Part shown: positions 17,261 to 24,633 of the stretch, one piece after another | Layout of the letters: each line of letters starts with the position of its first letter | Numbering within the stretch: position 1 is the stretch's first letter | Assembly (NCBI GenBank): GCA_027488215.1 | Contig: JAIYCB010000040.1 | Span: 1 to 33,243 of the forward strand | DNA length: 33,243 nucleotides | From: Comamonadaceae bacterium | Lineage (GTDB): Bacteria > Pseudomonadota > Gammaproteobacteria > Burkholderiales > Burkholderiaceae_C | Direction: 5' to 3' | Translations under genes and position numbers: made by a program | Notes under the pieces: generated by a model | Databases searched by the model: none | What the model was told of the DNA's origin: nothing | What the model saw: only the letters and a program-made list of their open reading frames with translations

Positions 17261-18343
17261 ATGGAAAACCTTGACCTCATGGTGTTGACCCAGCTGTTGG
17301 GCTGGCGTTCGCAGGGCCAAAAAGCATTGCTTGCCACGGTGGTGCGCACTTGGGGTTCGTCGCCGCGTCCTGTGGGTTCAATCATGGCCCTTTGCGAAAC
17401 CGGGGCGGTGGTGGGGTCGGTTTCTGGTGGTTGCATCGAAGATGACCTGATTTACCGCTATAAAAATGCGTCTTCATCTGCGGACTCCTCAGCGCCAGAA
17501 CACAAGACGCACAACATTCCCACCAGGTCACCCGAACGCGTGACCTACGGTGTCAGTGCCGATGAAGCGCACCGTTTTGGTTTGCCCTGTGGTGGCACCC
17601 TGGAACTTGTGCTCGAATTCAACCCCGATGTGGCGGCACTGAAATCTCTGGTGGACATGCTCACCGAAGGCCAGATGGTTCATCGCCGCACAGACATGGC
17701 CACCGGGCAGGTGACTTTGGCCAGAGCGCATCAACCAGAGCCGCTCACTTACGATGGCATCACGCTTGCCAACAGTTTTGGCCCTGAGTACCGGATGTTG
17801 CTGATTGGCGCTGGTCAGCTGACGGAATACCTGGCGACCATGGCTTTGTTTTGTGGCTTTGCCGTCACGGTCTGTGATCCTCGCGAGGAGTACCGCAGCA
17901 GCTGGCAGGTGGCCGGGGTGACGCTGTCATCGGACATGCCCGATGACGTGGTCAAGGATTTCCATGTGGACCGCAGAACCTGTGTGATTGCTTTAACCCA
18001 CGATCCCAAGCTCGATGACCTGGCATTGCTGGAAGCATTGAACAGTGACGCACTCTACGTCGGAGCCATTGGTTCTCGGCGCAACGACGAGGCCAGGCGC
18101 GCGCGCATGATCGAACACTTTGATCAATCCGAAGAAAGCTTGGCGGCTTTGCGGGGACCGATTGGTATCTTCATCGGCAGCAAAACGCCACCAGAAATTG
18201 CAGTCAGTGTGATGGCCGAAGTATTGGCCTTGAAAAACGGGGTTGCTTTGCCGCGCGACATGCAAGTGGGACCCGCCAAAGAACAACTTGCACCGGGCAG
18301 TGGATCGGCCGCTGTGTGTTTCAGCCAGAACTCGGGTCAGTGA
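17261..18343 (+). CDS. coxF: XdhC/CoxF family molybdenum-enzyme maturation protein
   Basis: The 360-residue protein belongs to the XdhC/CoxF/CoxI family, which binds molybdenum cofactor and assists its sulfuration and insertion into xanthine-oxidase-type enzymes. The N-terminal XdhC_CoxI domain shows TWGSSPRPVGS and GSVSGGCIEDDL; the C-terminal Rossmann-like XdhC_C domain shows LLIGAGQLTEYLA and YVGAIGSRRN. The gene could be named coxI or xdhC; coxF is chosen from its place in a cox operon. ATG at 17261 matches the conserved start of the family; the longer frame from 17045 runs inside coxG. It ends 11 bp from the convergent regulator gene with no clear terminator. Confidence 0.85.
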   Translation: MENLDLMVLTQLLGWRSQGQKALLATVVRTWGSSPRPVGSIMALCETGAVVGSVSGGCIEDDLIYRYKNASSSADSSAPEHKTHNIPTRSPERVTYGVSADEAHRFGLPCGGTLELVLEFNPDVAALKSLVDMLTEGQMVHRRTDMATGQVTLARAHQPEPLTYDGITLANSFGPEYRMLLIGAGQLTEYLATMALFCGFAVTVCDPREEYRSSWQVAGVTLSSDMPDDVVKDFHVDRRTCVIALTHDPKLDDLALLEALNSDALYVGAIGSRRNDEARRARMIEHFDQSEESLAALRGPIGIFIGSKTPPEIAVSVMAEVLALKNGVALPRDMQVGPAKEQLAPGSGSAAVCFSQNSGQ

Positions 18344-18354
18344 TCTTCGCGTGA

Positions 18355-19491
18355 TCAGCCTTTGGGCGCGCTGAGCTTGCGATAGACCGTGGCGCGGCTG
18401 ATGCCGAGAGCTCGGGCGGCTTCGGCTACATTGCCCCGCGCCTGGCTCACCGCCTCACGGATCATGTCGGTCTGCACATCCTTGAGGGGTTTGGACGCGG
18501 GCCCGGATGAATGCATCTTTGCTGATGGCTGTCTGGTCAGGGTCTGGGGCTGAGCAGAATTGCCCGTGCGCAAGGCTTGAGTCTGCAGGCGCAGGCCTGA
18601 CCACAGAGGCAGTTCCTGAGTGTTACTTTGGCGGCTGGCCGCATCGAACAGACTTTCCCAAGACGAGGCGAACACTTCGCTGGCGTGTAGTGTCTGACCG
18701 TGTGTGTCCGGCGACAGGGCCAGCATTTGCCGTGCTGTCGGATTGGCCCCCACGATGTGCCCATCGCGGTCCAGCGTGAGCAAGCCGTCGCTGTCGTCGC
18801 CGGGCTGGTTGCCGGGCCAGTTCATGCGCAGCAACAAGGCATGGGCGGTGGACAGCAGCCAGCTGTTTTCGATGCTGCGGGCTGAGCGGCGCACCAGGTG
18901 TTTCAGGGCTGGGCGCTCGGTGGTCTCGATGCCGGTCAAATCGAGCATGCCCGCACACAGGCCATCGGGTCCGAACACGGGCGCACCCGCGCAGCTGTAG
19001 ACGCTGTTGCCCTGGAAGAAATGTTCGCCCCGGTGCAGCCATACGGGTTGCAGCTCGGTCAGTGCAGCGCTGATGGCTGTAGTGCCGACGGCTTTTTCAG
19101 ATAAATCCACACCCACACGAGCGATCACCCCGGCGCGGCGGTCTTGCCGGTCCACAGGCCCATGCACGTCCACCACGATGCCCTGCGCATTGGTCAGGAT
19201 GGCGAAATAACGGATGTCGGCTATGGCCCGCGCCAGCTCCGCCAGCACCGGTTGGGCCGCTTGCACCAGCGGGCGGCTGGCTTCTTGCACGTGACGCATG
19301 TGCTGGGCTGAGATGGCGTCAAAGTCAACCGGCTGGTCCGGCTGCAGGCCCATGCCCAGGCACCGCTGCCAGGATTGGGCGATCCAGTTGGGGACGCCTG
19401 CACCCACAGTCTCAGCGCGTCCCTGAAAAACCATGTGGCGTGCTTGTGCGATCCGCTCCAGGCGATCGCCGGAAAGTGCAGTCTCGGGCAT
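18355..19491 (-). CDS. AcoR-like transcriptional regulator (GAF, PAS, Fis-type HTH) without an AAA+ domain
   Basis: The 378-residue protein has the N-terminal half of AcoR-type activators: a helical segment with SWQRC near 40, a GAF domain at about 60-200 (SEKAVGTTAISAAL, GNSVYSCAGAPVFGPDG), and a PAS-like segment at about 215-265. It ends in a Fis-type helix-turn-helix (MIREAVSQARGNVAEAARALGISRATVYRKL). The central sigma-54 AAA+ domain, with GAFTGA and Walker motifs, is absent: a Ser/Gln/Thr-rich linker takes its place. The gene appears intact, so it probably regulates sigma-70 promoters rather than opening sigma-54 complexes. It is divergent from the aor operon, which it most likely controls in response to an aldehyde, acid or redox signal. 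Confidence 0.85.
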   Translation of the reverse strand: MPETALSGDRLERIAQARHMVFQGRAETVGAGVPNWIAQSWQRCLGMGLQPDQPVDFDAISAQHMRHVQEASRPLVQAAQPVLAELARAIADIRYFAILTNAQGIVVDVHGPVDRQDRRAGVIARVGVDLSEKAVGTTAISAALTELQPVWLHRGEHFFQGNSVYSCAGAPVFGPDGLCAGMLDLTGIETTERPALKHLVRRSARSIENSWLLSTAHALLLRMNWPGNQPGDDSDGLLTLDRDGHIVGANPTARQMLALSPDTHGQTLHASEVFASSWESLFDAASRQSNTQELPLWSGLRLQTQALRTGNSAQPQTLTRQPSAKMHSSGPASKPLKDVQTDMIREAVSQARGNVAEAARALGISRATVYRKLSAPKG

Positions 19492-19528
19492 GTCAGATGT
19501 GTATCAAGCTGAGAATTTTTAGAGTGAT

Positions 19529-19566
19529 CCTGCAAAACCTAGGGTTAATACGGATCATTTTGCAGG
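19529..19566. promoter_or_regulatory. Candidate operator: 9-bp inverted repeat between the regulator and aorA
   Basis: CCTGCAAAA at 19529-19537 and its exact reverse complement TTTTGCAGG at 19558-19566 are separated by 20 bp, so half-site centres are 29 bp apart, close to three helical turns. They lie in the 153-bp divergent region, 79 bp before the aorA ATG and 38 bp from the regulator start. This geometry suits a dimer or tetramer of the Fis-HTH regulator controlling both directions. GGTTAATACGGAT between the arms could hold promoter elements. Confidence 0.6.
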
Positions 19567-19644
19567 GTTGTGGACCAACAATGCCTATGCATTCTGATTC
19601 ATAAGTTCGAGCTTGAAAAGCCCGCTACACCACAGGAGATCCCC

Positions 19645-20121
19645 ATGCAGAAAGTCCTGCACATCAATCCGGACAAATGCACTGGCTGCTTGCAGTGCGA
19701 AATGGCCTGTTCTTTTGATAACTACGGCACTTACGCCACCTCCAAATCGCGCATCAAGGTGTTTGATTTCCATCACACCGGGAAAAAAGTGCCCTACACC
19801 TGCACCCAGTGCGACGAAGCCTGGTGCTTGCACGCCTGCCCTGTGGAAGCGATCACCGTGGACAAGGCCACCGGGGCCAAAGTGGTCAACGAGTCCACCT
19901 GTGTGGGCTGCAAGGTCTGCACCATCGCTTGCCCCTTTGGCACCATCAACTATGTGCAGGAAACCGGCAAGGTGCAAAAGTGCGACCTGTGTGGCGGCGA
20001 TCCGGCCTGTGCCGATGCTTGCCCGACCGGTGCCATCACCTTTGTGGACGCCAACTGGACTGGCATCGACAAGATGAAGCAGTGGGCAGACAAGTTGGGC
20101 AATCAGCCCTCGGCCGCTTAA
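19645..20121 (+). CDS. aorA: Aldehyde oxidoreductase electron-transfer subunit with four [4Fe-4S] clusters
   Basis: The 158-residue ferredoxin-like protein has four groups of four cysteines: 12/15/18/22, 53/56/61/65, 86/89/92/96 and 113/116/122/126, enough for four [4Fe-4S] clusters, as in DmsB-like polyferredoxins. It precedes a tungsten aldehyde oxidoreductase gene and matches the AorA subunit of the Aromatoleum aromaticum enzyme, which relays electrons between the W-cofactor subunit AorB and the flavoprotein AorC. ATG at 19645 has AGGAG at 19634-19638; a frame from 19570 extends it with a non-conserved leader. Confidence 0.9.
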   Translation: MQKVLHINPDKCTGCLQCEMACSFDNYGTYATSKSRIKVFDFHHTGKKVPYTCTQCDEAWCLHACPVEAITVDKATGAKVVNESTCVGCKVCTIACPFGTINYVQETGKVQKCDLCGGDPACADACPTGAITFVDANWTGIDKMKQWADKLGNQPSAA

Positions 20122-20149
20122 ATCCACCCCCCCCATAAGGAGCATCAAC

Positions 20150-21997
20150 ATGTCTTGGGCTGGAAAAATTCTTCGCGTCAACCTCACGGCTGGCACCGTC
20201 AAATCCGAACCGCTGAACATGGAGTGGGCCAAAGCCTACCTCGGCTCACGCGGTCTGGGCAGCAAATACCTGATCAGTGAGATTGACCCCAAAGTCGACC
20301 CGCTGTCGGCCGACAACAAAATCATCTGGGCCACAGGCCCGCTGACCGGCACCATGGCCTCCACCGGTGGCCGCTACACCGTCATCACCAAGAGCCCGCT
20401 CACCGGCGCGATTGCCTGCTCCAACTCGGGTGGCTATTGGGGTGCTGAGCTCAAAATGGCCGGTTGGGACATGGTCATTTTTGAGGGTGCATCGCCCAAG
20501 CCGGTGTACCTCTACATCAACGACGACGAAGCCGAGTTGCGCGATGCAAGCCACCTGTGGGGCCAAAGCGTCTGGAAGACCGAAGAAATCCTCAAGACCA
20601 GCCTGCAAGATCCGCTGCTGCGCATTTCGAGCATCGGCAAGGCCGGTGAAAACGGTGTGCTCTACGCCGCGGTGGTGAACGACCTGCACCGTGCGGCTGG
20701 CCGTTCGGGCGTGGGTACCGTGATGGGCAGCAAAAACCTGAAAGCCATTGCGGTGCGCGGCACCAAAGGCGTGGGCAACATGCAAAACCCCAAGGCTTTC
20801 ATGGCGGCAGCCAAGGCGGCCAAGAAGGTGTTGGCCGACAACGCGGTCACAGGCCAGGGTTTGCCTGCTTATGGTACCCAGGTGCTGATGAACGTGATCA
20901 ACGAAGTCGGTGGTTTGCCTACGCGCAATCACCGTGATGTGCAGTTTGAAGGCTCCAAAGATATTTCGGCCGAAGCCATGGCCACGCCCCGCGAGACCGA
21001 TGGCAAAAAGCACTTGGTGACCAACCAGGCCTGCTTTGGTTGCACCATCGCTTGTGGTCGCATCAGCAAGATGGACGAAGGCCACTTCTCCGTCAAGAAC
21101 AAGCCTGAGTACTGGGGCGCCAACGGCGGCCTGGAGTACGAAGCGGCTTGGGCATTGGGCGCAGCCAACGGCGTGAATGACCTGGAAGCCTTGCAATACG
21201 CCAACATGATTTGCAACGAAGAAGGCTTTGACCCGATCAGCTTTGGCACCACCATTGGCGCTGTGATGGAGCTGTATGAAATGGGTGTTTTGACCAAAGA
21301 GCAATTGGGCATCGAAGCGCCCTTTGGCTCGGCGCAAGCACTGTGCGAGTTTGCCGACATGACCGCCAAGGGCATCGGCTTTGGCAAGGAAATCGGTCTG
21401 GGTTCCAAGCGCCTGACCGCCAAATATGGCCACCCCGACCTGTCCATGAGCGTCAAGGGCCAAGAGTTCCCGGCTTATGACGGACGCGTGATCCAGGGCA
21501 TTGGCCTGGCTTATGCCACATCCAACCGTGGTGCTTGCCACCTTCGTGGCTACACCATCGCCTCTGAAGTGCTGGGCATCCCGGTCAAAACCGAGCCGAC
21601 CGAGCACGAAGGCAAGCCTGAACTGGTCAAAGCCTTCCAGGACGCAACAGCCGCCTTCGACTCGGCGGGCATTTGTGTCTTCACCAGCTTTGCCTGGACC
21701 CTGGCCGACGTGGCCCCTCAGGTGCAAGCCGCTTGTGGCGATGAGTTCACCATGGAGCACTTGAACCACATTGGTGAGCGCATCTGGAATATGGAGCGCG
21801 AGTTCAACAACGCCGCAGGCTTCACCAAGGCCGACGACAACCTGCCCAAGCGCCTGATGAACGAAGCCGCCAAAACTGGCCCCGGCAAAGGCATGGTCAG
21901 CAAGCTGAACGAGATGCTGCCCAAGTACTATGACGCGCGCGGTTGGGATGGCGAAGGCCGTCCGACATCGGCCACCCGGGAACGTCTGGGTTTGTGA
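20150..21997 (+). CDS. aorB: Tungsten-containing aldehyde:ferredoxin oxidoreductase catalytic subunit
   Basis: The 615-residue protein matches the AOR family, which binds a tungsten bis-pterin cofactor and one [4Fe-4S] cluster and oxidises aldehydes to acids or, in some members, reduces acids. The four cluster ligands are visible as C295-x2-C298-x3-C302 (NQACFGCTIAC) and C509 in the pterin-binding DSAGIC, the same arrangement as in Pyrococcus furiosus AOR. N-terminal SRGLGSKYL and TGPLTGTMASTGGRYTV are pterin-domain motifs. AAGGAG lies at 20137-20142, just after a run of eight C. A tungstate importer (tupBCA) 10 kb upstream supports W as the metal. A 607-residue antisense frame is a shadow. 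Confidence 0.95.
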   Translation: MSWAGKILRVNLTAGTVKSEPLNMEWAKAYLGSRGLGSKYLISEIDPKVDPLSADNKIIWATGPLTGTMASTGGRYTVITKSPLTGAIACSNSGGYWGAELKMAGWDMVIFEGASPKPVYLYINDDEAELRDASHLWGQSVWKTEEILKTSLQDPLLRISSIGKAGENGVLYAAVVNDLHRAAGRSGVGTVMGSKNLKAIAVRGTKGVGNMQNPKAFMAAAKAAKKVLADNAVTGQGLPAYGTQVLMNVINEVGGLPTRNHRDVQFEGSKDISAEAMATPRETDGKKHLVTNQACFGCTIACGRISKMDEGHFSVKNKPEYWGANGGLEYEAAWALGAANGVNDLEALQYANMICNEEGFDPISFGTTIGAVMELYEMGVLTKEQLGIEAPFGSAQALCEFADMTAKGIGFGKEIGLGSKRLTAKYGHPDLSMSVKGQEFPAYDGRVIQGIGLAYATSNRGACHLRGYTIASEVLGIPVKTEPTEHEGKPELVKAFQDATAAFDSAGICVFTSFAWTLADVAPQVQAACGDEFTMEHLNHIGERIWNMEREFNNAAGFTKADDNLPKRLMNEAAKTGPGKGMVSKLNEMLPKYYDARGWDGEGRPTSATRERLGL

Positions 21998-22004
21998 GCT
22001 AGTC

Positions 22005-22062
22005 CCTGTAGGAGCGAGCGCCTGCTCGTGAAGCCTTCGCCGTAGGGGTGCGCTTCTACAGG
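22005..22062. repeat. REP-like palindromic element between aorB and aorC
   Basis: CCTGTAG at 22005-22011 pairs with CTACAGG at 22056-22062, enclosing an inner hairpin CGAGC-GCCT-GCTCG (22015-22028). The string TGTAGGAGCGAGC...GCTCG resembles, from memory, REP elements common in Pseudomonas. The element sits inside the aor operon and could act as an mRNA stabiliser or a partial terminator that makes aorAB more abundant than aorC. No RAYT transposase is seen in the window, and I see no second copy here. Confidence 0.55.
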
Positions 22063-22068
22063 AATTCA

Positions 22069-22086
22069 AGCGGCCTGCGGGCCGCT
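22069..22086 (+). repeat. Perfect 7-bp hairpin before aorC
   Basis: AGCGGCC (22069-22075), loop TGCG, GGCCGCT (22080-22086) gives a stable GC-rich stem 23 bp before the aorC ATG and immediately after the REP-like element. No T-run follows, so it is not a typical terminator; it may control translation or mRNA decay between aorB and aorC. Confidence 0.5.
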
Positions 22087-22108
22087 ACCTGTTTCTGGAG
22101 TCTGATTC

Positions 22109-23449
22109 ATGACCCACCATGTCATCTTGGGCGCAGGCCCTGCCGGTGTCATCGCCGCCGAAACCCTGCGCAAACACGCCCCCACCGACACCATCACTTT
22201 GGTGGGTGACGAGCCCGATGCGCCTTATTCGCGCATGGCCATCCCCTATTTGCTGATCGGCAACATCGAAGAGCAGGGCACCTACCTGCGCAAGAGCGCC
22301 ACCCACTATGACGATTTGCGCATCACGCAAGTCAAGGCCAAAGTCACCCGCGTCGATGCGGCAGGCAAAACGGTGCACTTGGACAACGGCCAGTCGATGG
22401 CCTTTGACAAGCTTTTGATCGCCACCGGCTCTCACCCCGTGCGCCCAACGATTGCGGGCATGGACCTGCCCGGCGTGCACCCGTGCTGGACGCTGGAAGA
22501 CGCCCGCGCCATCCAGGCCTTGGCCAAGCCCGGTGCCCGTGTGCTGCAAATGGGCGCAGGCTTCATTGGCTGCATCATCATGGAAGCGCTGGCGGCGCGT
22601 GGCGTCAAGCTCAGCGTGGTGGAAATGGGTGACCGCATGGTGCCCCGCATGATGGGCCCGGTGGCCGGCGGCATGATCCGCGACTGGTGCGAGGCCAAAG
22701 GCGTGCAGGTGTTCACTGGCACCAAGGTCGAAGCCATCAGCCAAGGCGCAGAAAAAGGCTTGCTCGGCAAGTTGGCATCTGCGGTGGGCTTGTCTTCAGA
22801 TGACGCTGGCGGGCCGTTGCAGGTCCGCTTGTCCAATGGCCAAACCGTCGAGGCCGATCTGGTCATCAGCGCCACTGGCGTGCGCCCAGCGATTGGCTTT
22901 TTGAAGGACAGCGGCATCACCTGCCTGCAAGGCGTGTTGACCGACCAGCACCTTCAAACCAATGTGCCGGGTATCTACGCAGCGGGCGACTGCGCCGAAG
23001 CCTTCGACCTGGTCAGCGGCAAAACGATTGTCAGTGCCATCCAGCCCAACGCCGCCGAGCAGGCCCGTGTGGCCGCGCTCAATATGCTGGGCCAAAAGAC
23101 CGAGCTCAAAGGGGTCACGCAAATCAACGTGCTCGACACGCTGGGTTTGATCTCCACCAGTTTTGGCAATTGGGAAGGCGTGGCCGGTGGCCAATCGGCG
23201 GTGTTGACCGACAAAGCTGCTGGCCGTCACCTGAGCTTGCAGTTCAAGGACGATGTGATGATCGGCTGCAACAGCGTGGGCTGGACCGAGCATGTGGGCG
23301 TGATGCGCGGCCTGGTCGAAGGCCAGGTGCACTTGGGTGAATGGAAAGACCGCCTGATGCACAACCCGACCAAGCTGGTGGACGCCTACCTCGATTGCGC
23401 GCAGGGCCAGGGGCGCTGGAGTGGTGCCGCCGATGCGCGTCGCCGCTGA
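22109..23449 (+). CDS. aorC: FAD-dependent NAD(H) oxidoreductase subunit of the aldehyde oxidoreductase
   Basis: The 446-residue flavoprotein belongs to the pyridine-nucleotide-disulfide oxidoreductase fold. The FAD site is ILGAGPAGVIAAE (GxGxxG at 8-13), the NAD(H) site is VLQMGAGFIGCIIME near residue 150, and the second FAD contact is VPGIYAAGDCAE near 288-300. It lacks a CxxC redox disulfide, as in nitrite-reductase/ferredoxin-reductase-like members. In A. aromaticum AOR the equivalent AorC couples the tungsten enzyme to NAD+. It follows aorB after 111 bp that hold two hairpins. Confidence 0.9.
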   Translation: MTHHVILGAGPAGVIAAETLRKHAPTDTITLVGDEPDAPYSRMAIPYLLIGNIEEQGTYLRKSATHYDDLRITQVKAKVTRVDAAGKTVHLDNGQSMAFDKLLIATGSHPVRPTIAGMDLPGVHPCWTLEDARAIQALAKPGARVLQMGAGFIGCIIMEALAARGVKLSVVEMGDRMVPRMMGPVAGGMIRDWCEAKGVQVFTGTKVEAISQGAEKGLLGKLASAVGLSSDDAGGPLQVRLSNGQTVEADLVISATGVRPAIGFLKDSGITCLQGVLTDQHLQTNVPGIYAAGDCAEAFDLVSGKTIVSAIQPNAAEQARVAALNMLGQKTELKGVTQINVLDTLGLISTSFGNWEGVAGGQSAVLTDKAAGRHLSLQFKDDVMIGCNSVGWTEHVGVMRGLVEGQVHLGEWKDRLMHNPTKLVDAYLDCAQGQGRWSGAADARRR

Positions 23450-23464
23450 AGCGACAATCTGCGC

Positions 23465-23719
23465 ATGAACATCACTTTCAAACTGTTTGCCACGCTGACC
23501 GACTATTTGCCTGCCGAAGCCCGGCGCAGTAACCAAGTCACGCTGGACGTGGCGCAGGACACCAGCATCAGCCAGATCATCGAGCCCTTTGGCATACCGC
23601 CCAAGCTCGTGCATCTGGTGCTGGTCAATGGCAAATACATCAAACCCGAAGACCGGGACACCACCACCCTGGCCGAGGGCGACGTGCTGGCGATCTGGCC
23701 GCCTGTGGCGGGTGGCTGA
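23465..23719 (+). CDS. aorD: MoaD/ThiS-like small sulfur-carrier protein of the aor operon
   Basis: The 84-residue protein has the beta-grasp pattern of MoaD (MNITFKLFATLTDYLP... LVLVNGKYIKPEDRDTTTLAEGDVLAIWPPVAGG) and ends exactly in GG, the C-terminus that is adenylated and thiocarboxylated to donate sulfur for the pterin dithiolene. A dedicated MoaD in a tungsten-AOR operon suggests a specialised carrier for W-cofactor synthesis, as reported for aor operons. The gene begins 15 bp after aorC. The symbol follows the A. aromaticum aor naming as I recall it. Confidence 0.8.
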   Translation: MNITFKLFATLTDYLPAEARRSNQVTLDVAQDTSISQIIEPFGIPPKLVHLVLVNGKYIKPEDRDTTTLAEGDVLAIWPPVAGG

Positions 23720-23745
23720 AGTCTGCCCACGCAGGTATTGTTTTT

Positions 23746-24045
23746 GTGCAGTCCTACTACCCCGAGCGCTTCGAGCGCGACATGGGCACCAGCGAAACCG
23801 AATGGTTGACGGCCTTGCCCCGCGCACTGGGCCACCATGCCTTTGTGCTGGGCACTGGCCAGGTGCGTGTGCAGATCGGTGAAGGCCATCTGCAACTGCA
23901 ATGGCACACCCTGCCGCCACGCGCGATCGCGCTGCTGCGCTTGCAGCGCTTGGCGGTCTCTTTTGTGTTTGAAGGCGTGGAAGAAGAAGCGCGCAAGCGC
24001 TTCATGCAGCACTTTGATTTGACGATGCAACGGGGTGGGGGGTGA
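23746..24045 (+). CDS. aorE: Small conserved protein following the MoaD-like gene (AorE-like, function unknown)
   Basis: A 99-residue frame opens with GTG at 23746 (AGG at 23733-23735 upstream) and ends in RGGG. I do not recognise a domain. It has RFERDMGTSETEWLTALPRALGH, GEGHLQLQWHTLPPRAIALLRLQRLAVSF and EEEARKRFMQHFDLTMQRGGG. It is soluble, and its place 26 bp after aorD suggests a role in making or delivering the tungsten cofactor; the name AorE is by position only. The last 58 bp recur, at about 90% identity, beyond the brnTA pair at 24713-24770. The GTG start is a moderately secure choice; an internal ATG at 23782 is the alternative. Confidence 0.65.
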   Translation: MQSYYPERFERDMGTSETEWLTALPRALGHHAFVLGTGQVRVQIGEGHLQLQWHTLPPRAIALLRLQRLAVSFVFEGVEEEARKRFMQHFDLTMQRGGG

Positions 24046-24124
24046 AACGGCTGCTACGGGTAAAGGTCAACTCCAATTTGCTGTCCTTAAGAAAGCAAGT
24101 CTTTGCGGCTTGGCTTTTAGTCCT

Positions 24125-24394
24125 TCAGAGTTGCCCGGCCAATCTCAAAGAAGCGCGCAATGCCTCATTGATGCGCGTTTGCCAGCCCTCGCCACTGGCA
24201 CGCAAGGCGGCCAGGACATCTGCGTCCAAACGAAGCTTGACGGGCTCTTTGGTCATGGCGGCCTTCGGGCGTCCTCGGGATTTGAGCTGCTTGCCTTCGT
24301 AAAGCTCAGCTGATTTGAAAAATTCGGCCGTCAAAGGTGGCGCGTCATCCGGATCAATCCAAGGCGCGGGCGTAGAGCGCTTTTTCTCGGTCAT
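24125..24394 (-). CDS. brnA: BrnA-family antitoxin
   Basis: The 89-residue protein has the BrnA layout: a charged N-terminus for toxin binding (PLTAEFFKSAELYEGKQLKSRGRPK) and a C-terminal ribbon-helix-helix-like segment (EPVKLRLDADVLAALRASGEGWQTRINEALRASL). BrnA neutralises the ribonuclease BrnT and represses the operon. The start lies 41 bp inside brnT, a typical overlap for this toxin-first type II system. Confidence 0.9.
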   Translation of the reverse strand: MTEKKRSTPAPWIDPDDAPPLTAEFFKSAELYEGKQLKSRGRPKAAMTKEPVKLRLDADVLAALRASGEGWQTRINEALRASLRLAGQL

Positions 24395-24626
24395 TGGCTT
24401 TCCTCATGCTGATGATGCGGCGCACTTTGCCGCGTGGGGTCCAGACCAAAACAATCAAGCGGGCATCCAAGAAACCCACAGTGATGAACCGGTCTTCGGT
24501 GTAGTTGATCCTTGAGTCCTGGCCGGTGAAGTGCATGCCCTCAAAGACTTCTTGAGCGCGGGCAAAATCCAAACCACGCTCTAACAGCGTCTGGTCTCGT
24601 TTTGCAGCGTCGAACTCAAGATCCAT
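24354..24626 (-). CDS. brnT: BrnT-family ribonuclease toxin
   Basis: The 90-residue protein matches BrnT, a RelE-fold ribonuclease: it opens MDLEFDAAKRDQTLLERGLDFARAQEVFEG and continues RFITVGFLDARLIVLVWTPRGKVRRIISMRKANDREKALY, the conserved C-terminal R/K-rich catalytic part. It is encoded first and overlaps brnA, as is usual. The ATG lies only seven bases from a TACAAT box on the minus strand, so the transcript may be nearly leaderless. The pair sits between aorE and a broken aorE-like fragment, suggesting local rearrangement. Confidence 0.92.
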   Translation of the reverse strand: MDLEFDAAKRDQTLLERGLDFARAQEVFEGMHFTGQDSRINYTEDRFITVGFLDARLIVLVWTPRGKVRRIISMRKANDREKALYARALD

Positions 24627-24633
24627 ACGATTT

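Noticed and set aside
20127..20134. Run of eight C between aorA and aorB as a phase-variable tract
   Set aside because: It lies between the aorA stop and the aorB ribosome-binding site, so slippage would not change either reading frame; at most it would alter spacing.
20246..22069. 607-residue open frame antisense to aorB
   Set aside because: aorB is a clear AOR with conserved cysteines on the plus strand; the antisense frame is a codon-bias shadow without recognisable motifs or a ribosome-binding site.
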